Assembly (NCBI RefSeq): GCF_905220415.1
Contig: NC_059542.1
Coordinates: forward strand, 11,222,001 to 11,286,000
Source of the DNA: Colias croceus
Taxonomy: Eukaryota; Arthropoda; Insecta; Lepidoptera; Pieridae
DNA length: 64,000 nucleotides
Direction of reading: 5' to 3'
Position 1 is the stretch's first letter. Every line of letters starts with the position of its first letter. A program made the position numbers and the translations under genes. The notes under the pieces are model-generated. The model ran no database searches. It had not been told where the DNA came from and worked only from the letters and a program-made list of their open reading frames with translations. This document shows, in pieces, positions 46,186-56,999 of this stretch.

Positions 46186-46832
46186 TACGATTAATAAGTT
46201 GAGACACACCTAATCGCTCTATATTAAACTCTAAAGTCTAAACTATTAAATTAACAAAATTTACACTCGGCCGTTAAACCCAATCTAATTATGCCATAAT
46301 TATGGCATCCATTTTATTTTTAAAGGAATGAAATCAAATAAGAAAGCCTTTGACGCCGAAAAATCAAAAGCCCTTCACCCACTTATTATATATTAAATAA
46401 ATAATGAATGAGAAGTGACGAATAATTTCAATGCTTCGTAATTAATATTCCGAGAATATCTTTTTCATTAAAATCGTGCAGGAAATAATTTAAATGCCAG
46501 TTGTGAAAAATATAATTCGAATGTATTTTGGTTAATTAACTTCGATATGGTATATTGAATATTATTTCTTTAGCGGTAGCTAGCTTTATATGACATTTAC
46601 ACTTATGAATACTTATTTCTTACATTTAAATTATTTTAAGGGTAGGTAATTCTTTAATCGTGTTCTTAAATAAGTTCATTCATATTTTCTTGTTATTAAT
46701 GCATGCTAATTAAATGTCTACTCTTTATTCTATATTCCGATACGTAGAGTTAATGCTCGCAAAATACGTGCGAATATAAGAGGTATTAGTTGAACTAAAT
46801 TTTACTTTAAATTATTCAATTCGAACTGTTTT

Positions 46833-46994
46833 GAAGTGAAACTTCTTTAGGCGCGTTGAGAGTAAAATTTCAAGGTAGCGGCATGGCATGGCAATATACC
46901 GTCATGTCATGGTGGAAGGTGACAATTTTTGTATCTTTGAATCTTGCCAAAGAAGTTTCACTTCTAAGACAATATGTGCTCGGCACACGCTCTT
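46833..46994 (-). repeat. MITE-like repeat, family E (best copy)
   Basis: Both ends are intact: GAAGTGAAACTTCTTT at 46833 and AAAGAAGTTTCACTTC near 46965, then the hairpin GTGCTCGGCACACGCTC. The interior has a local ATGGC duplication (GGCATGGCATGGC). Confidence 0.65.
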
Positions 46995-47433
46995 TATTTA
47001 TTTTTGTTGCGCTACCTTCGAGCTTCGCTTAAGAGGATAATAATTTCTAAAATATTGAAAAACTCGCAATGTATACCATCTACCCACCCAATAGAAGCAG
47101 GGGTGAACAGCTAGTTAATATACAGATAGAAGTGATTACTTAATAATATATTCCACGAATCCATTTGACCAGGAACACCCAATGAGTCACGCGTGTCACG
47201 CAAAGTGACTCAGCGGTTGAATTTTTAGCGCCATTTTGATTTTGTCGCGTGTTGAAAATCTAATTATAACTTCCTTTGATTTCGAATGCGAGACGAATGT
47301 TTTATGACTAATTCTATATTTATCTGACTTTTATTGGGGCTAATTTATTTGGATGCAATTTTGTTCAGTGTAATTTGTTTTTCGTATAATTTGACTGTCA
47401 AAAATTTTTAAAGGAAAAATATATTATTATTAA

Positions 47434-47591
47434 TCTATATTATAATAAAAATTAATCGCCAAATGTTGCTTATCCCAAAACTAGAGAACGGCTCTACCAA
47501 CTCGGCACAATCTTTGTAAAAATTTTTTTGAAGGCACAATTTCCCGTAAAAGCGGCAATTGGGCAAAACAATGTCTACTGGGGCAGCTAGT
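47434..47591 (+). mobile_element. Helitron-like element, family N
   Basis: It starts TCTATATTATAATAAAAATT, shares AGAGAACGGCTCTACCAACT with family D in part, and ends GGGGCAGCTAG followed by T. 158 bp, non-coding. Confidence 0.55.
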
Positions 47592-47903
47592 GTGTTATAT
47601 TCAGGTTATCGATATGTAATGATACAAAAAAGTAATAAAAAAAAAGTATTCACAAATACGCCACACATACATACCCAACATAAACCCATGTGGTTTGCTT
47701 TATTTTTATGCAATAATATTATGACTTGTATTATTATTCTCTTTGTAACTATAACTAGGTATTTGAAAAAACGTATTTTTCAACAACTCCATTTCCCTCT
47801 GAAATCAAAACAAATACAAGACATAAGTAAATGAATTAAATTAACTATTAATTCTGAATTCAGGTATTAGTAAGATTATCCTTAAAATCATATTATTATT
47901 ATA

Positions 47904-48033
47904 CTAGCTTACCGCCCGCGGCTTCGTCCGCTTTGTTTAAAACCTAATAAATCCGTTGCGTAGTTTTAAAGATTTAAGCATACAAAGAGACATAGGAACA
48001 GAGAAAGCGACTTTGTTTTATACTATGTAGTGA
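47904..48033 (-). mobile_element. Helitron family A, internally deleted
   Basis: Both ends are present (CTAGCTTACCGCCCGCGGCT and TTTATACTATGTAGTGA), but about 55 bp of the middle is missing, joining 'CCTAATAAA' to 'TCCGTTGCG'. Confidence 0.78.
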
Positions 48034-48543
48034 AGAAGTTTTCTTGGCTGCATATACAAAGCAATCCAACATCCCAATACAGTTAGTCCTTACCTCGTAT
48101 AGTATATTCCAATTGGCATAACTACCTTCACATGCTACCTTCACATATTATAATATTATGCAAAAGCCCCTTAGAAGCGAATGCTAATTGTCAGACTTGG
48201 CAACTAAATTGATATAACAGGGAACAATATTCACTATAGGATTGTTCCAGTATATCCATCTATCGAAATAAAACTATAAAACCGCGTTGTAACGTAAAGG
48301 CAGGACAAACACTTTACACTTTGCACAAACTTTACACATACACTTTACACAACACTTTCGTTTTTGTAATATTGTGAAAGAGTAAAACGTAAGATAAAAT
48401 AAGATAGGCAACGATATTCTGTACGATTTTAACGATAATTCTATATATATGACACACTTTTCTACAATGTTAAATGACGTATACTTTTTATGTATTCAGA
48501 TAATAAGTGAAACATATTATGAAGTGCAAAATAAAAAATTATT

Positions 48544-48667
48544 TAAGTGAAATTTCAAGGTCGCGTCATGGCAATACCGCCACGTCATGAACTAAGGCGA
48601 CGATCTTTTAATCTTGCTAAAGAAGTTTCACTTCTGACACATATGCTCAATACACATGCTCTTTTTT
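48544..48667 (-). repeat. MITE-like repeat, family E
   Basis: AAGTGAAATTTCAAGGTCGC, then AAAGAAGTTTCACTTCTGAC and the hairpin region ATGCTCAATACACATGCTC. The left end is shortened. Confidence 0.55.
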
Positions 48668-49451
48668 CCAATTAGCGGGATCATTGGTAGGTAGTTAGGA
48701 TCTAAATTTCTACTTTGTCCCCTCCAAAGCGTTAAATTTACAAGATTGCGTCCCCAATGAGACAGTCTACAAATAAATCGATTACAAAACTTTACAATGT
48801 TCCAGAATAAAATAACAGATGTCTCCTTTTTAATGTTCATTCTTTCAGTTTATTGCTTACTGCATTCGGCGTATAAAAGTGTCGTTGTAACCTTAAATTT
48901 TCACCGTAAAAGTTTACGTGACATAGGAAAGCATTGAACACAATCGCGCACTTTGAAACAAACGTTTTAGTGACATTTTCATGATATAACTTCTATAAAC
49001 TCTGTTTAGACTTTATTAACAAGTTCTAAATCGATGCTGTCAAACTTTTAAACACGACTAAATGATTATACGAATCTTTATCTCTAATAATTAATTATTA
49101 AGTAGTATTAAGATATTCATTAAAACACAATATTGTATGAAACATTATTATATTAATTATTTTTAACATATAACATTTTTATCATGAAAATTTTAAAAGA
49201 GAGCACACGGGAGGCACCAACTTTCAATTACAAAAAAAGATCATCAAAATCGCTTCACCCAGTCCAAAGTTCTAAGGTACACAAAATACAGTCGAATTGA
49301 GATACTTTTTCAAGGATAAAATACAAATTCATAACACTTTTCATTTAAAATTTAAAATGAATAGAGTGCATTATACAACTGAATCATACCTACCCATATA
49401 TTAATGATTGATTCATGTTCAGTACTAATTACATTTGCATGTTATCTATTA

Positions 49452-49607
49452 CTAGCTATCCGCCCTCGGATTCACCCGCTTTGTCTAAAACCTAATAAAT
49501 TATATACTAAAACCTCCATATTGTTCCACTCTACCTATTAAAAACAACTGCATCAAAATCTGTTTTGTATGTTATAGAAAGTGACTTTGTTTTATACTAT
49601 GTTGTGA
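49452..49607 (-). mobile_element. Helitron family A, degenerate
   Basis: CTAGCTATCCGCCCTCGG begins the inverted 3' end and TTTATACTATGTTGTGA ends it. The core is diverged more than in the other copies. Confidence 0.65.
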
Positions 49608-49614
49608 TGTAGCA

Positions 49615-49815
49615 CTTTTCAGCCGCAGCTTTACCCGCCTAGTCAAAGGAAAACTGATTTTCGGGATAAAAACTATACAAGTTACCCTCTATGTGTGTGC
49701 CTTTTCATTGCAATATCATAAAAATCGGTTCAGCAGTTTTTCATCGTGGGTTTTGTGTTGGATTATAAAGGATTAACAAACAAACATACAGACTTTCTCA
49801 TATCAGTATAGTATT
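49615..49815 (-). mobile_element. Helitron family C, degenerate
   Basis: GCCGCAGCTTTACCCGC, AGTTACCCTCTATGTGTGTG and AAAATCGGTTCAGCAG match family C. Both termini have decayed. Confidence 0.45.
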
Positions 49816-50269
49816 TATATGAGAAATGCTAATTTGTAACTTGGCTGTATACGATATAGGTTTGAAAACGGTCACATCGACCCCGATACAGTTCCGATAT
49901 TTCGTGTATACAGATCTTATCGATAATTGGCCTACTGAATTTTAAATATATTTACCCTCTTGAAAATGTAAGCAATTCGAATGTAATCTAGCGGATTATA
50001 AGGTCTTTTGTTTACAAGATAGAGTTGCCAAGCATTTTACGAATCCATCTGTCTTCAAGATCTATAAACGTTACCACGTTTTCCTTTAATGAGTTATTTA
50101 CATAGAATATCACGATATCCATAGACTTTCATATTTACTTCAACATAAATAGATAATCTTGCATTAAGGGACCTCTAACTCTCAATAAACGAAATCATAT
50201 AAAACATAAATCTTCCAAAAAGTTGTAAAAATGAAAACATGTTTTTGACAAGTAATTTTATTACTATAA

Positions 50270-50439
50270 CTAGCGGTCCGCCCCGGCTTCGCCTGTGGTA
50301 CATATTCACGTTTTCTCTACATAAGAACCTTCCTCGTACTTCAAGGAATATAATAAAAAAAGAATTAAAGAAATCGGTTCAGCTGTTCTAAAGTTATGCG
50401 CTTACCAACACATTTTGGGATTCATTTTTATATTATAGA
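50270..50439 (-). mobile_element. Non-autonomous Helitron, family D
   Basis: CTAGCGGTCCGCCCCGGCTT begins the inverted 3' end, followed by CTCTACATAAGAACC, GAAATCGGTTCAGC and the inverted start TTTTATATTATAGA. It matches the plus-strand copy at 60249-60414. Confidence 0.75.
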
Positions 50440-50635
50440 AGATTTCGAATTTAAGTACTATAATTTCGAATTAATTCCAACGTAACCACGACGAAAACAT
50501 TCTTAATACTTGTATAGATTGATGAAACGAAATCTCTATAGTTATGCTAACGTCCTGTATCACCTGTGAGGAAACCAGGTTTTATAATCCAAAACCACGC
50601 CAACAAAAGAAGAGTTTATAAACACTTATACATTA

Positions 50636-50823
50636 CTAGCTTACCGCCCGCGGCTTCGCCCGCTTTGTCTAAAACCTGATAAATTATATACTAAAACCTT
50701 CCTCTTGAATCACTCTATCTATTAAAAAAAACGTATCAAAATCCGTTACGTAGTTTTAAAGATTTAAGCATACAAAGGGACATAGGGACAGAGAAAGCGA
50801 CTTTGTTTTATACTATGTAGTGA
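50636..50823 (-). mobile_element. Non-autonomous Helitron, family A (complete)
   Basis: The reference copy of the family: on the minus strand TCACTACATAGTATAAAACA to GAAGCCGCGGGCGGTAAGCTAG, then T. It is inserted between A and T with no duplication. 188 bp, non-coding. Confidence 0.85.
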
Positions 50824-51529
50824 TATGCAAAATTTGATCCAATTTAAAGTTGACATCATGTTTTTCATTAAAAAAGGCTTTTAAACTTGTCGGTGACAGT
50901 TTTATCCGCAATTCATATACAATTTTTCAGCTTTTAAAATTCAATTAACAATACTTTAATGGGCTTAATGGAAGCCACAAACGTTTTTAGAATATTTTTA
51001 AACTTTCAATCGGAAAAGTATTTGATTGTGTTCATTTAAATGAGCTTAATCAAAGGGATGACGCAAATCTATTATTGTTTATTGTTTAACTTTGATGTAA
51101 CTTGCATTTAATTTAATGACATAACCCACTTTTATTAAATAAAGTTTTAATTTTATTATTTTGAACTATTTAACAGAGAAATGTTAAAATATCGAGATTC
51201 TGGAAATAGGAAAAGTAATTTCAGAATAAATTAATATTGTTCTTGCAATATAAATAAAATTCGTATTTTAACAAAATATAATTATTTCTTTAAAAATTGT
51301 ACAAAAATTTTACCTTAATAATTGTATTTTATTACGTTTACACGTGTGTCAATTTTGATGTGGTCCTTACTTTGAGGTAAAAAATAATATTGACTTGCAA
51401 AATTTACCTTATCTAATAATATTACAAAACCAAAAAATCACGTCCAATTAATTTATCTTGAGAATGCCTGTTATAAATGAAAAACCTTACAAATAATTAA
51501 CGCCTCAAGATGGATGTACATTTGTTACT

Positions 51530-51650
51530 TTTCCACGGAAAACTACTGGACGGATTTTGATGAAACTTTACAGTATTAATGTGCTATAAGTCATAGGTTA
51601 ACAAACTGAAGACATGCTTGATTTTGCCGCGGGTTTGCCCGCGGATTAGA
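51530..51650 (+). mobile_element. Degenerate Helitron-like remnant
   Basis: 'AAAACTACTGGACGGATTTT' resembles Helitron cores, and GCCGCGGGTTTGCCCGCGG makes the GC stem near the end, but the terminal CTAG is lost. Confidence 0.35.
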
Positions 51651-51751
51651 GAGGAAGAAAGAAGGAAGAAATAAATTTACTGTGATTTAAAACATAATGA
51701 TAAACTACACATAAATCAGTAAAAAATACTTATTAGTTACTCTTGTTCCAG

Positions 51752-51961
51752 GTCGTTCCGAACCAGGGGTAATACCATCCATAGTGGGCTTCACCAAAGA
51801 CTCCGTGGCCCACGAGTCAGACCGCTTGGCACCAGGTGACAGGATCTGTAGCGTCAATGGCATCTCCACAGCACGGCTCACCAATGATGAAGTATTGCGC
51901 TTATTGGATAACGTGGAAGAGAGGGCGTCGCTGGAAGTGGAGTACTATATGCCTAACTATG
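51752..51961 (+). CDS. Grip: Grip exon: second half of PDZ1
   Basis: Acceptor CTCTTGTTCCAG, donor GTAAGA at 51962. Two bases finish a codon carried from the 4100 exon, and one base is carried onward. The peptide runs from SEPGVIPSIVGFTKDSVAHE to EVEYYMPNY. It contains beta3, HESDRLAPGDRICSVNG (the LxxGD..xxVNG core of PDZ), the alpha2 helix (NDEVLRLLDNVEE) and beta6. It aligns with the GRIP PDZ1 region ARSDQLDVGD..AVNG. A 70-codon frame opening at an internal ATG (51784) is only part of this exon and reads into the intron. Confidence 0.9.
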
Positions 51962-53246
51962 GTAAGATACCTTTTCTTAAGTATAGAAATGCTTGACCAC
52001 GATCTAGCCTGCTAGTAAGCGAAAATGTAGCCTAAGAATTAAGTTAGGGCGCGCTTTTAGAACTCATATATGAAATGGGAAGTTTGATTGTTCTGCATAG
52101 GCAGCATTTGACAAATAAGAATCAATTTTCTCAAAGGTTATCATCAGATTTTCATGCGCTGTAGAACTGAGCAATTTTAATCCTTAAACAATATATTATT
52201 AAGTATGAGCATACGCAGATAGCAACAATTGTAGTATTACAATATTTTTTCCCTATTAACCTATAAAAATTGTAGCTGTATCGGTATTTAACAAATAGGT
52301 ACATGTCTCTTAGTATCTTAAAAAATTTAAATTACAATGTACACATAAAGGTTTTGATCATAGAACCGTACAAAAACTGACTTCACCCAACTTCCCAACA
52401 AATTGATGTTAATTATTCCGTAAACGCGGCCTGTGTTTAACGTTTTGTTTTTGTTGAGCCCCCGAAAGCTTCCTTTTACTGTTGGCCAAAAAATATTTAT
52501 TCTCGGTTAAGTATTCTCGTAAAGCGAGGAATTTTAGGAAATGTTTGGTGCAGGCGTGCTCCTGTTGTATTTTTAACAATGGATATGATGTTAATGTAGT
52601 TATATGAACAGATATACAAACAATAGATATATTTTGGTAGAAGATTAAGTAGGTTAACGAAAATATAGCTCTATTTATAGATCTCAAATCAAGAGAAGTA
52701 TCCTGAAATGTTTAATGAATTAATGCAAAAAGAAATACAAATTTTTTATTCGTATTTTTCTTTGTTTAGTTATTGTGATTGTCAGTTGTAATGTATGTTA
52801 TTTTTGTGAATAAATGTTTGTCTATGTCTATTTCAATATTTTAGGTATACAATATACAAACACATTAATTCACATACAACCTTTATTAATTAAAAATCGT
52901 TGCAGCATGCCTTGTGAACGTTATCGTTTTCTAAACAAAGCTGTTAATATTTATAATGTAATACTTTTTTTTAACATTAAGTCAACATTACATTTTAACA
53001 TTTTAAATTTATTTAATTTTTATTTATTATCTTAAAATATATAAATCTCGTGTCACAATGTTTGTCCTCAATGGACTCATAAACCACCCGATTATTATAA
53101 AATTGGCACACCATATGCAGTTCGATCCAACTTGAGAGATAGGATAGTTTAAATCTCAAATCGTTTTAGAGAAAGCGGGCGAAGCCACGGGCAGTAAGCT
53201 AGTTATATATAATATATTTTTATCCTAACATGAAACTTCCTTACAG
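51962..53246 (+). other. Grip: Grip intron with a Helitron-like element
   Basis: AT-rich intron of 1.3 kb. It holds only the Helitron-like element at 53036-53202; the rest shows nothing I recognise. The short open frames at 52409-52687 (-) and 52814-53035 (+) lack domains. Confidence 0.7.
53036..53202 (+). mobile_element. Helitron-like element, family M
   Basis: It ends GCGGGCGAAGCCACGGGCAG, then TAAGCTAG and T, the same 3' hairpin as family A. Its body (CTCGTGTCACAATGTTTGTC, GGCACACCATATGCAGTTC) is different. It may share only the terminus through recombination. Confidence 0.6.
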
Positions 53247-53491
53247 CATCCCAAAACTCCCTGTACATAACAACGAAGCTAGCGGAAGTTCCTGTAGAGA
53301 AGATAAACGGTTCCCTTGGCATCACTATACGAGGTGGTCACCCAGAGAACTCTGCTCCCAGCGCTGATCTGGTTCTGAACAGCCGGTCACTGGATGCTCA
53401 ACCTCTGGTAGTGACCCATGTTAGACCGGGAGGAGCTGCGTATAACACATCTAGAATAAAACCTGGGGATCGTCTGTTGAAAGTTGATCAT
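53247..53491 (+). CDS. Grip: Grip exon: most of PDZ2
   Basis: Acceptor CTTCCTTACAG, donor GTAAGT at 53492, phase 1 to phase 0. It begins SQNSLYITTKLAEVPVEKIN and then GSLGITIRGG, the ligand-binding loop. A long beta2-beta3 loop (HPENSAPSADLVLNSRSL) follows, then PLVVTHVRPGGAAYNTSRIK and PGDRLLKVDH. The VRPGG.A......IKPGDRLL.VD block is the hallmark of GRIP PDZ2. Confidence 0.92.
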
Positions 53492-53916
53492 GTAAGTTGA
53501 AGCCACAAAGGTAGAGTAAGTTGGAAATTATTTAGTAGATTTAGGATAAGCGATATATTGTGATAAACATAAATGTTAACACTTCTAATGCAATGCTATA
53601 TTCGATGATTAATTATTATTTATATGGCAATAGAAGCTTAAAAACTACAATAAACTTTGAATATTGTAAATCTGCTATGCGCGCTGTATAAATAGGCAAT
53701 AGACAGGGTAACAGATGTTTGTATTATTATATAAAAGTTATATATTATTAGATTTTTGAATAAGATGATTTCTATAACACAAAATTTCTATAAATATTGT
53801 ATGGCTTAGCAAAATTATCTATCTCTACATTCATTCAATCACTACCTTCACTAGTTACTTAATCTTCGAGTCTCTAGTGTTGATAATAATTTTATTATCA
53901 TTTCCTTTTTCCACAG
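53492..53916 (+). other. Grip: Grip intron, nothing recognised
   Basis: 425 bp of AT-rich intron. The acceptor tract TTTCCTTTTTCCACAG is strong. No repeat seen. Confidence 0.75.
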
Positions 53917-54209
53917 ATATCACTCACAAACAAAACGCTCTCCGAAGTACATCAGATCCTACAGAACTGCCCCCAAGTAACCAGCCTGACCATCGAATAC
54001 GACGTGTCCATCATGGAATCCGTGAAGCTGGCCACCGGACCCTTGCTCATTGAGATCGAGAGACCCTGTAATGAGGACCTGGGTTTATTTCTGAGTAATC
54101 AAAGATATTCTGATGACGTATACAGTTCGGGGTCGGATACGTATCAGCGTGTAGGGAGTTCCAATGCTATTTATATTGATAGCATTCTACCGGCTAGCAT
54201 TAGTGACAG
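53917..54209 (+). CDS. Grip: Grip exon: end of PDZ2 and first half of PDZ3
   Basis: Phase 0 to phase 2, donor GTGAGG at 54210. It starts with the PDZ2 tail (ISLTNKTLSEVHQILQNCPQ, then LTIEYDVS). The conserved joint IMESVKLATGPLLIEIERP follows, then the PDZ3 loop DLGLFLSN, an inserted Ser/Tyr-rich loop (SDDVYSSGSDTYQRVGSS) and AIYIDSILPASISD. The joint matches the mammalian GRIP PDZ2-PDZ3 boundary (DSVATASGPLLVEV), where the two domains pack as a unit. Confidence 0.92.
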
Positions 54210-54495
54210 GTGAGGGGATTGTGTATCATTTGCGTTAATGAACATGCGTTGATTTTCATAACTCAGCAGTTTATATACGTTTATAGTTATTGCGTAGTCT
54301 TCCACGTTATGATTAACATGTATTTTTTGAATTTTGTCAAGGAATATTAAGAAAGATAAAGACATTTTGTAAAATTAGGCATGTAAAATGTATTTTTATT
54401 GAGTTTGAATATTCGTTGATTCAAAAAGGCATAAATTACTTTTGCGTTTCTATTTAAATTATATTAATTATGTCTTCATACTCCACCCGTGGTAG

Positions 54496-54671
54496 ATGTG
54501 GTGCTCTTCATCCTGGTGATCAGCTGCTAGCTTTCGACGACCACGTGATCGAAGGCAGCAACTACACAGCTGAAGAAGTAATGTGCTATTTGGAAAACAG
54601 CGAGCCTGGTTACACGAGGCTGCATATCGCTCCACGGCATATACTGGCGCATGGAGGCAGGTTTCCTAGAG
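54496..54671 (+). CDS. Grip: Grip exon: second half of PDZ3
   Basis: Acceptor GTGGTAG (weak pyrimidine tract, CTTCATACTCCACCCGTG), donor GTAGGA at 54672. Phase 2 to 1. It reads CGALHPGDQLLAFDDHVIEG, then YTAEEVMCYLENSEP, then TRLHIAPRHILAHGGRFPR. The first arginine is made across the splice (AG+A), giving RCGALHPGD, which is the GRIP PDZ3 signature. An open frame from 54470 that reads through this exon begins in the intron. Confidence 0.9.
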
Positions 54672-54839
54672 GTAGGAGTTTTATACTTATAATTTTTATG
54701 CAGAGGTAGATTGATTTATATTATCTGTTGTATGATTGGTGGTTTAAAGGTCCTGTGAAATTTACTTTAAGTAAGTGTTATAATATTGTGCCTAATTATC
54801 ACCTTAATATGTGTGCTGCTTAGGTTTTACTAGGTTTCC

Positions 54840-55120
54840 GCCCGCGGCTTCGCCCACGCAGTCAAAGAAAAACCCGCATAGTTCCCATTCCCGTGGGATT
54901 TCCGGGATTGCGTCATTTTCCCGGGATAAAAAGTAGCCTATGTCCTTTCTCGGGTATCTAAATATCTCCATGCCAAATTTCATGAAAATTGGTTCAGTAG
55001 TTTAGGCGTGATTGAGTGACAGACAGACAGTAGACCGGGAGATACTGACAAATGACTCGAAATTTTGTGTCAGTATCTCCCGGAGAGTTAATTTCGCATT
55101 TATAATATTAAAAGTATGGA
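54840..55120 (-). mobile_element. Non-autonomous Helitron, family C, with inserted foldback
   Basis: Minus strand TCCATACTTTTAATATTATA to GCCGCGGGCGGAAACCTAG. The usual core is present (GGTTTTTCTTTGACTGCG, CCGAGAAAGGACATAGGC). A 49-bp inverted repeat has been inserted next to the CTGT repeat at 55035-55083. Confidence 0.78.
55035..55083. repeat. 16-bp-arm perfect inverted repeat inside a Helitron
   Basis: CCGGGAGATACTGACA at 55035-55050 and its exact complement at 55068-55083 with a 17-nt spacer. Other family C copies lack it. Confidence 0.88.
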
Positions 55121-55415
55121 TGTAAATGTCAGTATCGAAACCTATTTATGACACGAACAATATCTATATTATATCAGTGAAATAAAATTATATATCCATC
55201 GATCCTATATAAATAGTGAATTAATCAAATAAGTAACGATCTATAATTACCGGTTTACTGTTTGAACAGAGTTCTCGCTCCTTTATCGCGTAATTTATGT
55301 ATGGTACATGAGTTCAAATAAACCAAACTACAGATTCTAAACTATTGACAGCGGGATGAAACATGGAAACTTGGGTTCAATATTGTTCAAGAAGTGTGTA
55401 TAACTTCCTTATTAT

Positions 55416-55832
55416 AAGGCGGACCACACAGAGCGAGCAGCCTCGCGAAGCAATATTTACGCAAAACAGCTCGATCTCGATCGGACGTGCTTCGGCTGAG
55501 GAAATAGAGGCTCGTGATAAAATTACATGAAATCAACAATATAATAGGCAGCCCATGAATTTTAATTCTGTGTATTCGCTATAACAATGTGTATTATAGG
55601 GACAAAGATATTGAGTTTCTTGCCGATACTTCACGGTAGAAGCGAACATCCGGATCGGTGATAGTTTTAAAAATGCCTATCCAAAGACACTCGTAAAAGT
55701 TTAATGAATAAAAAAGAAGTTATTGTGCTTTTGAGTTTCACGTGTTTCCTCGACCGAGCCACGTCCACACTGACCGAGGTGTTTGCAGCAATGGCTTCGC
55801 GAGGATGCTCGCTCTGTATAGACCCCGCTTAA
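55416..55832. mobile_element. TIR element family K (uninterrupted copy)
   Basis: Left TAAGGCGGACCACACAGAGC (then GAGCAGCCTCGCGAAGC) and right GCTTCGCGAGGATGCTCGCT, then CTGTATAGACCCCGCTTA, are inverted partners over about 37 bp with mismatches. 417 bp, no open frame. The target duplication is not clear. It is related to the interrupted copy at 29534-30092. Confidence 0.7.
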
Positions 55833-56460
55833 ATGGTTTCAATAAATAGTCAACAACTAACTAATAAGTTTGGTAGTAACGTTTAATAGTACAATAAATG
55901 TACCTCGATATTTAAGCTTGTAAATAGAAAACCTTCATTAGCTGAGATTTGCGGGCAAGTAGGTGATTACCCTGCCTGGTAGTCGTTGTTTTTTATTATC
56001 CGAGATTAACCACTATAGAGACGGTTCCATTAACCTATATGGAGGTGATAGATAAAAGCCTAAAAGCTTAGGCGGTTCTATGGTCAGGGCTTTAACTGTC
56101 GTATCAGAGGTATTGAAGTTACTTCTTTGAAAAATATTGTGTTATGTAATCAGGAAGGAAAATATGTTTGAGTTACACAAGTTTGAGTATTACATACTTA
56201 CGTATTTATAATAAGGAATGTGTTATTGGTACTTACCAACTTCATTTAAATAATAATTTAGGGGACTAATAAAAGTTTATTACTCCCCTAAATTCTACAA
56301 ACTTTAGCATATTTTGAATTACAGTAGAAAAATATTGATAAATTTATTTCTGTATTTATTTTCCGCAACTGAAGCGGAAAAGCTCAAATATAAAAATACA
56401 TTTTATGATGGATTCAAACGAATCTGTTTTGAACAGTTACCAATGTTTTATATTTTACAG

Positions 56461-56553
56461 AAAACTCAATATCCGGTACTTTGAACCCCAAGAAACATCG
56501 CCAGCGGTTTCGACAGAGTTCCATGCCAAAACTGGGTATCCCTGATGATTATG
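56461..56553 (+). CDS. Grip: Grip exon: PDZ3-PDZ4 linker
   Basis: A 93-nt exon, phase 1 to 1, acceptor TTTATATTTTACAG, donor GTAAGA at 56554. It encodes ENSISGTLNPKKHRQRFRQS, then SMPKLGIPDDY: a basic, Ser-rich linker comparable in position to the basic linker before PDZ4 in mammalian GRIP. No domain. A phase 1-1 exon like this can be skipped without a frame change, so alternative splicing is possible. Confidence 0.85.
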
Positions 56554-56817
56554 GTAAGATTTACTATGTATCTACTATGATTTTTTGTATATTAATGTAT
56601 TTACCTACATAACAATTATTGTAGGAACTTATATGTAGCGGCTTTATATATTTTGGATAGCAAAATAAAACAACTGAGTGGCAACCTCTTTATATTGCAT
56701 TCAATTACAAACTAAACTAACATAATGCCAATATATATTAATCTTACATGATACATGATCCAATAAGTAAACTGTAATGTGCTGACGGCACATTTTACAT
56801 GAAGATTTTTTTTTGTA

Positions 56818-56999
56818 TAAGGGCTGATTTTTCAATCCTTGGTTAAAACTTATTCATCTAATAACGTATTAAACTACCATTTCAAAATTTATTGTAATTG
56901 CCCGTATTTGACAGTTTATAGGTGACATTTTAATATGTTCGTGTAATATACTTTATTGGACGGATAAATTTTAACCAAGGATTGAAAAATCGGCTCTAA
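56818..56999. mobile_element. PIF/Harbinger-type MITE, family L
   Basis: GGGCTGATTTTTCAATCCTT (56821 onward) and its inverted partner ending at 56996 are flanked by TAA on both sides. It is the inverse copy of 34991-35171 with about 85-90 percent identity by eye. Confidence 0.82.

Larger units (their letters stand above)
4167..51751 (+). other. Grip: Giant Grip intron (about 47.6 kb) inside PDZ1
   Basis: It lies between the donor at 4167 (GTGAGT) and the acceptor at 51750-51751 (TCTTGTTCCAG), both in phase 1. It holds dozens of transposon relics, listed individually. Stretches in which I see nothing nameable include 6650-7120, 9220-10580, 12490-13550, 16080-16420, 16860-18090, 18270-20318, 25960-27140, 31740-32220, 33920-34650, 35175-36330, 37500-38960, 43260-44845, 45570-46010, 46190-46830 and 48670-49450. 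No other complete host gene was found. If the exon at 4100 is wrong, this stretch would be intergenic or a different intron. Confidence 0.65.
54672..56460 (+). other. Grip: Grip intron with Helitron C and TIR element K
   Basis: 1.8 kb. It holds the Helitron at 54840-55120 with an inverted repeat inside it, and the TIR element at 55416-55832. The remainder (55840-56460) is AT-rich and unremarkable. Confidence 0.75.
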
